Assembly: GCA_903900705.1 (NCBI GenBank)
Contig: CAIUOG010000120.1
Coordinates: forward strand, 1 to 64,000
Length of the DNA: 64,000 bases
Source of the DNA: an uncultured Acidobacteriia bacterium
GTDB lineage: Bacteria; Acidobacteriota; Terriglobia; Bryobacterales; Bryobacteraceae
Reading direction: 5' to 3'
Part shown: positions 44,248 through 53,877 of the stretch, piece after piece
Position numbering within the stretch: position 1 is the first letter of the stretch
Layout of the letters: each line of letters opens with the position of its first letter
Notes under the pieces: generated by a model
Databases searched by the model: none
What the model was told of the DNA's origin: nothing
The model's input: only the letters and a program-made list of their open reading frames with translations
Made by a program: the position numbers and the translations under genes

Positions 44248-47193
44248 TTGCGGCATCGCCATGCCACGAGCATCCTCGCCGTTTGTCTGCTGAGCTTCGC
44301 GCTGCAGGCGCAGGAATCCGCCTCTTCGTTTGACGGACTCCTGATCGCCTCCATCGCGTTCGAGCCGTCCACCCAGCCGCTGGAAGCAAACGAGATCGCC
44401 CGGATTCTTCCCCTGAAAAAAGGGCAGCCTTATCAGGCATCTGATATCCGGACCTCCATCGAACTCCTCTACGCCACAGGCCGATACAAAGATATTCAGG
44501 TGGACGCGGAAGCGACCTCCGGCGGCGTTTCGGTCCGATTTATCACAAAAAACAGCTGGTTCGTGGGACATGTTGCGGTCGAGACGAGTCTTTCCGAGCC
44601 GCCCAGCCCGGGTCAGATTGTCAGCGCCTCCGATCTTGATCTGGGAATGCCCTTCGACGAAGAGCAGTTGCAGACGGCCGAAGAGAACATCCGCAAGCTG
44701 CTGCTGAACGACGGCTACTTCGACCCGCACATCTCGCACCGGCTCAAATTCGACGACACGTTCCAGCAGGTACAGGTGACGTTCATGATCGCGGGCGGGA
44801 AACGCAGCCGTTACGCGGCCCCGACGATCACCGGCGACACCTCCGTGATTTCCGCCTCCGAGATTGACAAGGCCACGAAATGGCACAAGCTGCTGATCCC
44901 GGGCTATCGGAACGTGACGCAGACCCGCACACGCGCCGGAATCGACGGCGTGCGGGCGAAGTATCAGAACGCTAACCGGTTGCGCGCCTCCGTTACCCTG
45001 GAACCCTTCGACCGCGAGCACCCCACGCCACGCATCACTGTCAATCCGGGCCCCTTCGTGGAAGTGAAAGCCCAGGGCGCCAAGCTCGGAAAGAACACAC
45101 TCAAGCAGCAGGTTCCGGTGTTTGAGGAACACACCGTCGACGAGGATCTGCTCACGGAGGGCGCCAATAACCTGCGCGATTATTTCCAGGCCCGCGGCTA
45201 CTTCGACGCGGATGTGGAGTACGAACAACAGGACGTTCGCAACGGCAAAACCGAGATCGACTACATCATCACCCCCGGCAGGAAGCACCGGCTCGCGTGG
45301 CTGGAGGTCACCGGCAACAAGTACTTCAGCACGAAGACGATCCGCGAACGGATGTATCTCATCCCCAGCACCTTCGAATTCCGGCAGGGCCGTTACAGCG
45401 AAGCCTCGCAACGCCGAGACGAGCAAACCATTGCGGATCTGTATCGTTCCAACGGATTCCGCGACGTCGAGGTGACAGCCTCCACCATGGACAACTACAA
45501 GGGCAGGGAGAGCGACTTCGCCGTCTTCTTTCAGATCAAAGAGGGCCCACAGTACACGGTGGAACTGCTGCGCGTTCAGGGGGTGAGCCAACTCGATTTG
45601 TCCAAAACCCTCGAATCCCTGAGTTCCCAGGCCGGTCAGGTCTTCAGCGAATTCAACATCGCCTCAGACCGCGAAACCATCATGCAGCAGTACGGGCAGA
45701 ATGGCTTTGCGAACGCCACCTTCGAATGGGATTCCAAAGTGGACACCGAACGGCACAAGGCCGAGGTCACCTTCACGATTCACGAAGGCTCCCGGGAGTT
45801 TATCCGCCAGGTGGTAACGACGGGACTCTCCACCACCCGGCCGTCCCTGGTAAACCGGCAACTGGGTCTGAACCCGGGCGATCCCCTTTCGGCGGCGGCC
45901 ATGGCGGAAACGCAACGCCGCCTGTATGACCTCGGCATCTTCTCCCAGGTGGACATGTCCATACAGAACCCGAATGGCGACGAGAGCCGCAAATATGTTC
46001 TTTTCGACATGCAGGAGGCCCGCCGCTATTCCCTCACGGGCGGCTTTGGCGCGGAGTTTGCGCGCATCGGCGGCAGCAACGCCATCACAGATCTTTCCGA
46101 CCCCGGCGGAGCGGCGGGTTTCAGCCCCCGGGTTTCGCTCGACCTCACACGCCTGAATCTGTTCGGCAGCGGTCAGTCCCTGAGTCTGCAAAGCCGCGTC
46201 TCCACCCTGCAGAAGCGGGCTTCGATCAGCTACTTCGTACCGCGCGTGTTCAGCCTGGCGAAGTTCGACGCCACGCTCTCCATCCTCTACGACGACACGC
46301 ACGACGTCCGGACCTTTCAATCGAAGCGCGAAGAAGCCTCGGCGCAGTTCGTGCAGCACGTATCCAAATCGCTGACCGCGTTCTATCGCTTCAACTACCG
46401 CAACGTGGGGGTCTCGAACCTGAAGATCGACCCGCTGCTGCTGCCGCGCCTCGCGCAATCCGTGCGCGTCGGAATCTCGTCCTTCAACCTGGTGCAGGAC
46501 CGCCGCGATGATCCCACCGATCCGCACAAGGGCGTTTACAACACCCTCGACGTGGGCTGGGCGACGCGTTTCTTCGGCTCCCAGACGAGCTTTGTCCGCG
46601 TTCTGGCGCGCAATGCGACCTATTACAGGCTGGGCGAGAAGATCATCCTCGCCCGTGAGACGCAGATCGGACTCCAGCCCGCCTACCGGATTCCCGCCAA
46701 TGCCGATCCTTCCGATCCGATTCCCCTGCCCGAACGCTTCTACGGCGGCGGCGGCAACACGCAGCGGGGCGTTCCGGAGAATCAGGCCGGCCCTCGCGAT
46801 GACCTGACCGGCTTTCCGCTCGGCGGCTCGGCGCTGTTCTTCAATAACACGGAACTGCGCTTCCCGCTCTACGGCGCAAATATCAGCGGGGTTTTGTTTG
46901 AGGATGCGGGCAATATCTATTCGAGTCTGCGCGACATCTCGTTCCGGGTAACGCAAAATAACCTGAAGGATTTCAATTACATGATCCATGCGGCGGGTTT
47001 CGGTATCCGCTACCGGACACCGGTGGGTCCGCTGCGTTTCGATCTTGCATACAGCCTGAATCCGCCGAAGTATAACGGTTTTCCCGGCAGCTACGTCCAG
47101 CTGGTACAGTGCTCCGCCGCCAACAATTGTCAGGCCTCGCTGCAGCAGATCAGCCACTTCCAGTTCTTCTTCTCCATCGGGCAGGCGTTCTGA
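44248..47193 (+). CDS. BamA/TamA-family outer-membrane protein with about seven POTRA domains
   Basis: A 981-residue Omp85 protein. After a signal peptide come about 590 residues that I parse as seven POTRA repeats: residues about 28-112, 112-198, 199-280, 281-360, 361-450, 450-535 and 535-610. The clearest are RYKDIQVDAEATSGGVSVRF, GYFDADVEYEQQDVRNGKTE, GFRDVEVTASTMDNYKGRES and LYDLGIFSQVDMSIQNPNGD. The C-terminal 370 residues form the 16-stranded barrel, with GGFGAEF, FYGGGGNTQRGVPENQAGPR and the terminal Phe of QFFFSIGQAF. Starts at TTG 44248 with GGAAAGG touching the codon. Overlaps the SurA-like gene and precedes tamB, so a TamA role is likely. Confidence 0.88.
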   Translation: MRHRHATSILAVCLLSFALQAQESASSFDGLLIASIAFEPSTQPLEANEIARILPLKKGQPYQASDIRTSIELLYATGRYKDIQVDAEATSGGVSVRFITKNSWFVGHVAVETSLSEPPSPGQIVSASDLDLGMPFDEEQLQTAEENIRKLLLNDGYFDPHISHRLKFDDTFQQVQVTFMIAGGKRSRYAAPTITGDTSVISASEIDKATKWHKLLIPGYRNVTQTRTRAGIDGVRAKYQNANRLRASVTLEPFDREHPTPRITVNPGPFVEVKAQGAKLGKNTLKQQVPVFEEHTVDEDLLTEGANNLRDYFQARGYFDADVEYEQQDVRNGKTEIDYIITPGRKHRLAWLEVTGNKYFSTKTIRERMYLIPSTFEFRQGRYSEASQRRDEQTIADLYRSNGFRDVEVTASTMDNYKGRESDFAVFFQIKEGPQYTVELLRVQGVSQLDLSKTLESLSSQAGQVFSEFNIASDRETIMQQYGQNGFANATFEWDSKVDTERHKAEVTFTIHEGSREFIRQVVTTGLSTTRPSLVNRQLGLNPGDPLSAAAMAETQRRLYDLGIFSQVDMSIQNPNGDESRKYVLFDMQEARRYSLTGGFGAEFARIGGSNAITDLSDPGGAAGFSPRVSLDLTRLNLFGSGQSLSLQSRVSTLQKRASISYFVPRVFSLAKFDATLSILYDDTHDVRTFQSKREEASAQFVQHVSKSLTAFYRFNYRNVGVSNLKIDPLLLPRLAQSVRVGISSFNLVQDRRDDPTDPHKGVYNTLDVGWATRFFGSQTSFVRVLARNATYYRLGEKIILARETQIGLQPAYRIPANADPSDPIPLPERFYGGGGNTQRGVPENQAGPRDDLTGFPLGGSALFFNNTELRFPLYGANISGVLFEDAGNIYSSLRDISFRVTQNNLKDFNYMIHAAGFGIRYRTPVGPLRFDLAYSLNPPKYNGFPGSYVQLVQCSAANNCQASLQQISHFQFFFSIGQAF

Positions 47194-47804
47194 TGAGAAG
47201 ACTCCTGCTGCTGCTGACTCTCGCGTTGCCCGCACCGGGCGTGATCGTGGACCGGGTGGCAATCTCCGCGGGGAATCAGGTGATCACAGCCAGTGAGGTG
47301 GATCTGCGGCTGCGGCTGACGGCCTTCCAGAATGGCGAAAAGCCAGAGGTCTCAACGGCGGCGCGGAAGAAGGCGGCGGAACAACTGATCGACCAGAAAC
47401 TCGTGGAGCGCGAAATGGAGGTCGGGCACTATCCGCGACTGAGCGCGGAGGGCCGCAAACTGCCTCTGAAGAATTTCGCAAACCAGTTCTATCAGTCGGA
47501 TCTGACGGCGCTCGAGCGCGCGCTGGCCGCGTACAAACTGACCATGCGCGACCTCGAAGAGGAACTGGGCCGACAGTCTGATCTGCTTTCTTTTCTGGGA
47601 GTCCGGTTCCGCCCGGTCGTTCAGGTATCCGAGGAAGACATGCGGAAGCGGGCGCAGGACAAGCAGATTTCGCTTGACCAGTTCCGCAATCAGATTGAGC
47701 AGAACCTCGCGGCGGAACGCGCCGATGCCGACCTCGAAGTCTGGCTGAAGGACCAGCGGAAGCGAACGAAGATCGAGTACCTCGATCAGGATCTGGCACC
47801 ATGA
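47193..47804 (+). CDS. Secreted SurA N-terminal-like chaperone (no PPIase domain)
   Basis: A 203-residue exported protein. ATG 47193 overlaps the upstream stop (TGATG). The signal peptide (MRRLLLLLTLALPAPG) is followed by the SurA_N-like helical domain: VDRVAISAGNQVITASEVDL, AARKKAAEQLIDQKLVEREM, LRMRDLEEELGRQSDLLSFL-type helices and RAQDKQISLDQFRNQIEQNL. The parvulin domains of full SurA are missing. By position between a seven-POTRA Omp85 and TamB it may chaperone barrel substrates. Its stop overlaps the tamB start (ATGA). Confidence 0.78.
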   Translation: MRRLLLLLTLALPAPGVIVDRVAISAGNQVITASEVDLRLRLTAFQNGEKPEVSTAARKKAAEQLIDQKLVEREMEVGHYPRLSAEGRKLPLKNFANQFYQSDLTALERALAAYKLTMRDLEEELGRQSDLLSFLGVRFRPVVQVSEEDMRKRAQDKQISLDQFRNQIEQNLAAERADADLEVWLKDQRKRTKIEYLDQDLAP

Positions 47805-50800
47805 AGTGGACGCTTCGTATCGCCGCCGTCGGAGTAGCCCTGGCGATTGCGCTGGCCGCCGTCGCCCTCTGGATCGCGCAAAGCGACTGGGTGCGGGAAC
47901 GGGCTCGGAATTTGATCGTGCAGGAAACCGAGCGAGCCACCGGCGGCAGGGTGGAACTCGGGACCTTCCGGTTCGACTGGCATACGCTGACGGCCGACGT
48001 GGACCGTTTTGTGCTGCACGGGACTGAGCCCGCGGGCAGCGCGCCGCTGGTGAGCGTGAAGCATGCCAGCATCCAGCTGGAAGTCCTCTCGCTGGTCCGA
48101 CGCGATTTCCGGATTCGAAAAAGCGAAGCCACTCAGCCGGATGGGCACCTGATTGTGGCGACGGACGGGCAGACGAATATCCCGCGGCCGAGGGTCCGGA
48201 AGGCCGGAAAGGGCGTGGCGCAAATGATCCTGGATCTGAAGATCGGCGCCTTCGACCTGCGGCAGGGCTCGATTCTGCTGGAGGTCGCCGGGCAGCCTCC
48301 GAAGATCCTTCCCTGGGACGCGCGCGGGGAGAATCTGACGGCGCAGGTGGCGTATGAGGAACTCCAGGGACGCTATTCCGGCACGGTATCGCTGGCGCCG
48401 CTGCACCTGAAGCAGTTCGATATCGAACTGCAGGCGTCCGCGTCCATGGAAGCCGACCGGATTCTGATCACCCGGGCTCTGCTAAAGACTGGGGAATCCG
48501 AAGTGGAACTCCGGAATACCATGCTGAGCCATTTCGCCGCGCCCGTCTGGACGGGACAGTATCAGGCGAAACTGGCGCTGAAGAATTTCACCAGGCTGGC
48601 GCGCGGCACCGTGAACGCGGTCGGCACCGCACGGTATGTTTCGCTTTCGGATTATCACGCTGCCGGGAACGTGACCAGTACAGACTTCGGCATCGACGTC
48701 TTCCGCAACATGCGAGTGCAGGCGGACTTCGAGGCTGACACCGACAAGGTCGCGGTGAAACGGGCGCGAGTGCAGACGCTGGGTGGCGAGATCACGGGCG
48801 CGGGCGAACTGTTGGATTTCGAGCGCTTCAAAGCCTCCGGCCAACTGGCGCACTTCAATCTCGCGCAGGTTGTGGCAAAGGTGGTCGCGCAGCAGACGAA
48901 GCAGAAACTGCCGTACGACGCCACGATCTCAGGGCCGTTCGAGGTGCGCGGGAGTCTGCGGCAGTTGCAGGGGTCGGCGCAACTGGAACTCGGTCCGGCC
49001 AGGGAAGGGCCCGCCGTTCGGGGGCAGGTCGGATTGAACTTCAATTCGGCGACCCGGAAGATCGATCTGGGGCATTCGGTGGTGGACCTGCCGCATTCGC
49101 ATGTGGAAGCGACGGGAACACTGGGTGAAAGCCTGCAGGTGAAGCTCGATTCGGGGGACGCCGGGGACCTGTTGCCGTTTCTGCCTGGGGAGCGTCCCGA
49201 CCTGGCATTTGGAGCGCTGCATTTCGAGGGGACTGTGCAGGGGCCGCTCGAGCATCCGCGGGTGGCGGGCTTCGCGACGGCGCAAACCGTCCGGTTTGAG
49301 AAACAGCATCTGGATGCGGTGGCGGGCGACTTTACGCTCAACGAGAACCAGCTGGCGATTCGAAAAAGCGAAGCCAATTTCGCCGGAATACCATGCCATG
49401 TTATTGGAAATATTGAACTTAAAAATTGGCTCCTCACGCCAAAATCGACACTCAACGGCACCGTGGACCTGACCGGATCGGAGTTGAGCAAGGTACTCGC
49501 GGTGGCCGGGGAGAAGGATATTCCGGTCACTGGCATGCTGAGTGGCACCGCGAAAGTCACCGGTAGTGTGGGCGACCCGCGCGCCGCGGGTGATCTGACG
49601 CTGGCGAAGGGGCAGATCTACGGTCAGCCGTTCGATTCGATTTCCGGCCATGCGCAAGTGGTGGACCGGAAGGCGGCGACTTTCACGGGGCTGTTCATTT
49701 CCGGCGCGAAACGGGTGAACATCAGCACGCGGTTCGACCAGGCATCGGAAGGCCGCGTCGAGTTTAACCTTACCAGCAATACCATGCCGCTGAACGAAAT
49801 CCACCTGGTGCGGGAGAGACAACCCGATATCCATGGGTTCGGAAAGTTCCATGCCGACGGAGTGCTGCGAATCGCGCGGGACCGGAAGAATGAACAGCGG
49901 GTGGATCTGGAGAGCCTGAATGCGGACGCTTCGGCCAATGATCTGGAACTGACGGGCCGCAACCTGGGCAACGCGCGACTGCTGGCGCAAACGAAAGACG
50001 GCGTGCTGGTGGCCCGGTTCGATTCCAACGCGGCCAATGCCTCCATTCACGGCGACGGAACGATGCGCCTGAACGGTGACTACCCGCTCGAAGGCAAGGT
50101 AAAGTTCAGCAACGCGGGCCTGAATTCCCTGATCACCCTGATTCTGAAGGCGGACAGCCCCGCGAAACCGAACTTCGACGGGACAGCGGAGGGCGAGCTG
50201 AATTTCCGCGGACCGGCGCGGAAGCCGGAGCTGATCGCGGGGACGCTGGATATTCCGAAGATCGAGCTGCATGCGTTGCCGGGGACGGATTTTGCGCGCG
50301 CCCTGCCGAACTACAACATCACCAACAAGGGGCCGATTCAGGTTTCCGTGACGAGCCAGGCAGTGCGTTTCGAGAGCGCCCGACTGCAGGCGCCGCAGAC
50401 GGACCTGGCACTCAGCGGCAGCATCGGTTTCACCGGACAGCAACCGCTGGGACTGCGGGTGCAGGGAAACATGAACATGGCGCTGGCGCGGTCCCTGAGT
50501 TCGGACATTACGGCGGAAGGGCAGCTTTCACTGGACGGCACCATTCGCGGCAACTGGAGCGCACCGCTGATCACGGGCCGGGCTTCCATTAAGAATGGCG
50601 AGTTCCACTTTGCCGATTTCTCGAACGGCCTGGCGAATGCGAACGGAGAGATCGCGTTTAATGGGACGCGGGCGACCATTCAGTCGCTCACCGCGGAATC
50701 GGGCGGCGGCAGGGTGGATGTTTCCGGGTTTACGACGCTGAACAACGGGCTGCTGGCGTTTCGCCTGGAAGCGAAATCGCGCGGGGTGCGGGTGCGGTAT

Positions 50801-51736
50801 CCGGAGGGTGTCAGCTCCATTTCAGACGCCGATATTACGCTGGCCGGCACGCAGCAGAGGAGCGAAGTCTCCGGGTCGATCAGCATTCACCGGGTGGCGA
50901 TCAACCCGAAGTCCGACGCGGCGACGATTCTTTCGGCTGCGGCGGAGCCGCTGAAAACGGCCTCCGTGCAGAATACGCTGGCGTCGAACATGAACCTCGA
51001 CGTGCAGATTTCGACCGCGCCGGATGTGGCTCTGCAGACCAGCGTGACGCAGAGTCTGCAGGCGGATGCGAACCTGCGACTGCGCGGCACGGTGACAAAT
51101 CCGGCGGTGCTGGGGCGGATCAACATCACGCAGGGCGAGATTGTGTTTTTTGGCAATAAGTACTCGATCAACCAGGGCACGGTTTCCTTCTTCAATCCGA
51201 GTAAAATCGAGCCGATTCTGAACGTGGATCTGGAGACGAAGGCGCGGGGCGTGGATGTGATTCTGACGCTCTCCGGACCGGTGAACAAGCTGAACGTGAC
51301 GTACCGGTCCGACCCGCCGCTGCAGTTCTCCGACATTGTGGCGCTGCTGGCGACGGGGCGCACGCCGAATGATCCGACGCTGGCGCTGGGGTCATCGGGG
51401 CAGTCGCAGGGCTTTCAGCAACTGGGGGCGAATACGCTGATCGGGCAGGCGATCGCAAATCCGGTGGCGGGGCGACTGCAGCGCTTCTTTGGGGTGAGCC
51501 GGATTAAGATAGACCCGCAGCTGACCGGAATCACGGGAAGCCCGCAGGCGCGACTGACAATTGAGCAGCAGGTAACGCCGGAGATTCTGTTCACCTATAT
51601 CACGGATGTTTCGAGCACGAGCACGCAGCTGATCCGGGTGGAGTGGGCGTTCAACAGGAACTGGTCGGCGGTGCTGATAAGGGAAGAGAACGGCTACGTG
51701 GGACTCGATTTCACTTATAAAAAACGGTTTAAGTAA
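47801..51736 (+). CDS. tamB: Translocation and assembly module TamB
   Basis: A 1311-residue inner-membrane-anchored periplasmic protein that spans the envelope as a long beta-groove, moving phospholipids and assisting outer-membrane proteins. An N-terminal anchor (ALAAVALWIAQ) is followed by AsmA-like repeats and many beta segments, and the C-terminal DUF490/TamB domain: RGTVTNPAVLGRINITQGEI, GNKYSINQGTVSFFNPSKIE, LTLSGPVNKLNVTYRSDPPL and SDIVALLATGRTPNDPTLAL, then ITGSPQARLTIEQQVTPEIL and VEWAFNRNWSAVL. Overlaps the SurA-N-like gene by four bases. Together with the Omp85 gene it forms a Tam module. Confidence 0.93.
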   Translation: MKWTLRIAAVGVALAIALAAVALWIAQSDWVRERARNLIVQETERATGGRVELGTFRFDWHTLTADVDRFVLHGTEPAGSAPLVSVKHASIQLEVLSLVRRDFRIRKSEATQPDGHLIVATDGQTNIPRPRVRKAGKGVAQMILDLKIGAFDLRQGSILLEVAGQPPKILPWDARGENLTAQVAYEELQGRYSGTVSLAPLHLKQFDIELQASASMEADRILITRALLKTGESEVELRNTMLSHFAAPVWTGQYQAKLALKNFTRLARGTVNAVGTARYVSLSDYHAAGNVTSTDFGIDVFRNMRVQADFEADTDKVAVKRARVQTLGGEITGAGELLDFERFKASGQLAHFNLAQVVAKVVAQQTKQKLPYDATISGPFEVRGSLRQLQGSAQLELGPAREGPAVRGQVGLNFNSATRKIDLGHSVVDLPHSHVEATGTLGESLQVKLDSGDAGDLLPFLPGERPDLAFGALHFEGTVQGPLEHPRVAGFATAQTVRFEKQHLDAVAGDFTLNENQLAIRKSEANFAGIPCHVIGNIELKNWLLTPKSTLNGTVDLTGSELSKVLAVAGEKDIPVTGMLSGTAKVTGSVGDPRAAGDLTLAKGQIYGQPFDSISGHAQVVDRKAATFTGLFISGAKRVNISTRFDQASEGRVEFNLTSNTMPLNEIHLVRERQPDIHGFGKFHADGVLRIARDRKNEQRVDLESLNADASANDLELTGRNLGNARLLAQTKDGVLVARFDSNAANASIHGDGTMRLNGDYPLEGKVKFSNAGLNSLITLILKADSPAKPNFDGTAEGELNFRGPARKPELIAGTLDIPKIELHALPGTDFARALPNYNITNKGPIQVSVTSQAVRFESARLQAPQTDLALSGSIGFTGQQPLGLRVQGNMNMALARSLSSDITAEGQLSLDGTIRGNWSAPLITGRASIKNGEFHFADFSNGLANANGEIAFNGTRATIQSLTAESGGGRVDVSGFTTLNNGLLAFRLEAKSRGVRVRYPEGVSSISDADITLAGTQQRSEVSGSISIHRVAINPKSDAATILSAAAEPLKTASVQNTLASNMNLDVQISTAPDVALQTSVTQSLQADANLRLRGTVTNPAVLGRINITQGEIVFFGNKYSINQGTVSFFNPSKIEPILNVDLETKARGVDVILTLSGPVNKLNVTYRSDPPLQFSDIVALLATGRTPNDPTLALGSSGQSQGFQQLGANTLIGQAIANPVAGRLQRFFGVSRIKIDPQLTGITGSPQARLTIEQQVTPEILFTYITDVSSTSTQLIRVEWAFNRNWSAVLIREENGYVGLDFTYKKRFK

Positions 51737-51757
51737 GCTTCGCGATTACAGTAGAGG

Positions 51758-52855
51758 TTGGCGGGTATTTACATATCGTGGCCGTTCTGCGCGCAGAAGT
51801 GCACGTATTGCAACTTCGCTTCCGGCGTGCAGCCTAAGGAACTGGAAGACCAGTACATTCCGGCGCTACAGGCAGAGTACGCGGCGCATCGGTGGCAGTG
51901 GACGCCTGAGACGCTTTATCTGGGCGGGGGAACGCCGAGCGCTCTGGAGCCGGAGCGCATTCCGCAGTTGCTGTCCGGGCTGCCGGGAAGGCCGTGGCGC
52001 GAAGCGACGCTGGAGGCTGCGCCGGGTTCGCTGAATCCGGAGAAGTTGGCCGCGTGGGTGGCGGGCGGCATCAACCGGGCGAGCCTGGGCGTGCAGTCGT
52101 TCAACAAAGCCGAACTGGCGCGCACGGGGCGGAAGCATGACGCGGAGACGGTGCGGCGGGACGTTTCTCTGCTGCGCGATTTCGGCATCGGGAACATCAA
52201 CCTCGACCTGATCAGCGGCCTGCCGGGGCAGACGGAGCAGAGTTGGCGCGTTTCGGTGGAGGCGGTGATTGCGCTCGAAGTTCCGCACGTTTCCGTCTAC
52301 ATGCTGGAGGTGGATGACGACAGCCGGCTGGGGGCGGAGATCATCCTCGGTGGCAAGCGGTATGGGGCGTTCGACGTGCCGGGGGATGACGAGATCGCGG
52401 GCTTCTACGAGTATGCGGTGGAGGAACTGGCGCGGCATGGCATTGCGCGTTATGAGATATCCAACTTCGCGCGGCCGGGCATGGAATCGCTGCACAATCT
52501 GAAGTACTGGAAACGGGAGCCTTATGTGGGCTTCGGTTCGGACGCTCATTCGTTTGATGGAACGATGCGCTGGCAGAACGTGGAAACGGCCCGCAAGTAC
52601 GTGGACAAGTGGCGAAAAAGCGAACCCATTCGGGCCGAGACGAGCCGACCCAATCCGGTGGAAGAGAAGTTCTTTGTAGGGCTGCGGCTGGCGGAAGGCG
52701 TGGAGCCCGATAACCAGGACTGGGAGCGTTTTGGCCCCGCATTTGAGCGTTTTCTGGCCGGTGGCGTAATGGAGCGGGACGGAAGCCGGCTCCGGCTGAC
52801 CGCCCGCGGAATGATGATTTCCAACGAAATTTTCGAGGAGTTTCTTGTAGCATGA
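51758..52855 (+). CDS. hemW: Radical SAM heme chaperone HemW
   Basis: A 365-residue coproporphyrinogen-oxidase-like radical SAM protein that binds and delivers heme. TTG 51758 start with GTAGAGG just before it. YISWPFCAQKCTYCNFASG holds the CxxxCxxC cluster motif; the rest follows HemW: LYLGGGTPSALEPERIPQLL, NRASLGVQSFNKAELARTGR, DLISGLPGQTEQSWRVSVEA, HVSVYMLEVDDDSRLG, RYEISNFARPGMESLHNLKY and YVGFGSDAHSFDG. A true HemN would carry longer flanking domains and an extra Cys. Coupled to the following aldolase (ATGA). Confidence 0.92.
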   Translation: MAGIYISWPFCAQKCTYCNFASGVQPKELEDQYIPALQAEYAAHRWQWTPETLYLGGGTPSALEPERIPQLLSGLPGRPWREATLEAAPGSLNPEKLAAWVAGGINRASLGVQSFNKAELARTGRKHDAETVRRDVSLLRDFGIGNINLDLISGLPGQTEQSWRVSVEAVIALEVPHVSVYMLEVDDDSRLGAEIILGGKRYGAFDVPGDDEIAGFYEYAVEELARHGIARYEISNFARPGMESLHNLKYWKREPYVGFGSDAHSFDGTMRWQNVETARKYVDKWRKSEPIRAETSRPNPVEEKFFVGLRLAEGVEPDNQDWERFGPAFERFLAGGVMERDGSRLRLTARGMMISNEIFEEFLVA

Positions 52856-53877
52856 GCCTGATTGATTTACGCAGCGATACCGTTACCAGACCCACGCCGG
52901 CCATGCGCCAGGCGATGTTCGAAGCCGAGGTGGGCGACGACGTTTATGGCGAAGACCCCACGGTCAACCGACTGGAAGCGCGCGCGGCGGCAATTGCCGG
53001 CAAAGAAGCCGCGCTGTTCGTCCCGACGGGCACGATGGGCAACACGATCGGACTCAAGGTTCTGACCAGCCACGGTCAGGAAGTGATCTGCGATTCCCGC
53101 GCGCATCTGCTCGACTGGGAACTCTCCATGCTGGCGTGGTTCTCCGGCTGTCTGGTGCGCGCGGTGCCGACCGAGCATGGAATCCTGACGTGGAATGACA
53201 TCAAACATCTGGTGAAACCGGTGGGTCCGCATTGGGCGCCGACGGGCGCGATTGAGATTGAGAACACGCACAACATGGCGGGCGGGCGCGTGTATCCGCA
53301 GGCGGTGATTGACGAGATTTGCGATGAGGCGCATGAGCGCGGCGTGCCGGTCCACATGGACGGCGCGCGACTGTTTAACGCGGCGGAGGCGGCGGGGCGA
53401 CCGGTGAGCGAGATTGTGGCGAAGGTCGACACGGTGATGTTCTGCCTGTCGAAGGCGCTGGGGGCTCCGGCGGGTTCGATGCTGGTGGGGCCGAAGAAAC
53501 TCATCGACGAGGGCAGGTTGATGCGGAAGAGGCTGGGCGGGGGGATGCGGCAGGCGGGAATTCTCGCGGCGGCCGGACTGCTGGCGCTGGAAGATGGCCC
53601 GAAGAAGCTGGCCGACGATCATGCGAATGCGCGCTTTATTTCGCAACGGCTGCAGAGCATCGACGGTATTCGGGTAAATCCGGTGGAAACGAATATTGTG
53701 ATTTTCGACGTTTCCGGAACCGGGCGGCTGCCGAAGGAACTGAGCGCGGCGCTGAAGGAACGCGGGGTGCTGATGAACGGCGTGAATGACCGGCTGATGC
53801 GCGCGGTGACACATTACGACGTGACGCACATGCAGTGCACCGCGGCGATCGACGCTCTGGAAGAAGTGCTGGGTTAG
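52852..53877 (+). CDS. Threonine aldolase family (low-specificity, PLP-dependent)
   Basis: A 341-residue fold-type I PLP enzyme that cleaves threonine or allo-threonine to glycine and acetaldehyde. Motifs: DLRSDTVTRPTPAMRQAMFE, GDDVYGEDPTVNRLEARAA, ALFVPTGTMGNTIGLKVLTS, HMDGARLFNAAEAAG, and the PLP-Lys in FCLSKALGAPAGSMLVGPKK. Stereospecificity cannot be read from sequence. Stop overlaps that of the convergent D-aminoacylase. Confidence 0.92.
   Translation: MSLIDLRSDTVTRPTPAMRQAMFEAEVGDDVYGEDPTVNRLEARAAAIAGKEAALFVPTGTMGNTIGLKVLTSHGQEVICDSRAHLLDWELSMLAWFSGCLVRAVPTEHGILTWNDIKHLVKPVGPHWAPTGAIEIENTHNMAGGRVYPQAVIDEICDEAHERGVPVHMDGARLFNAAEAAGRPVSEIVAKVDTVMFCLSKALGAPAGSMLVGPKKLIDEGRLMRKRLGGGMRQAGILAAAGLLALEDGPKKLADDHANARFISQRLQSIDGIRVNPVETNIVIFDVSGTGRLPKELSAALKERGVLMNGVNDRLMRAVTHYDVTHMQCTAAIDALEEVLG

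Noticed and set aside
48929-50443. A 504-codon minus-strand frame inside tamB
   Set aside because: Arginine-, glutamine- and histidine-rich shadow of the tamB frame with no start context.
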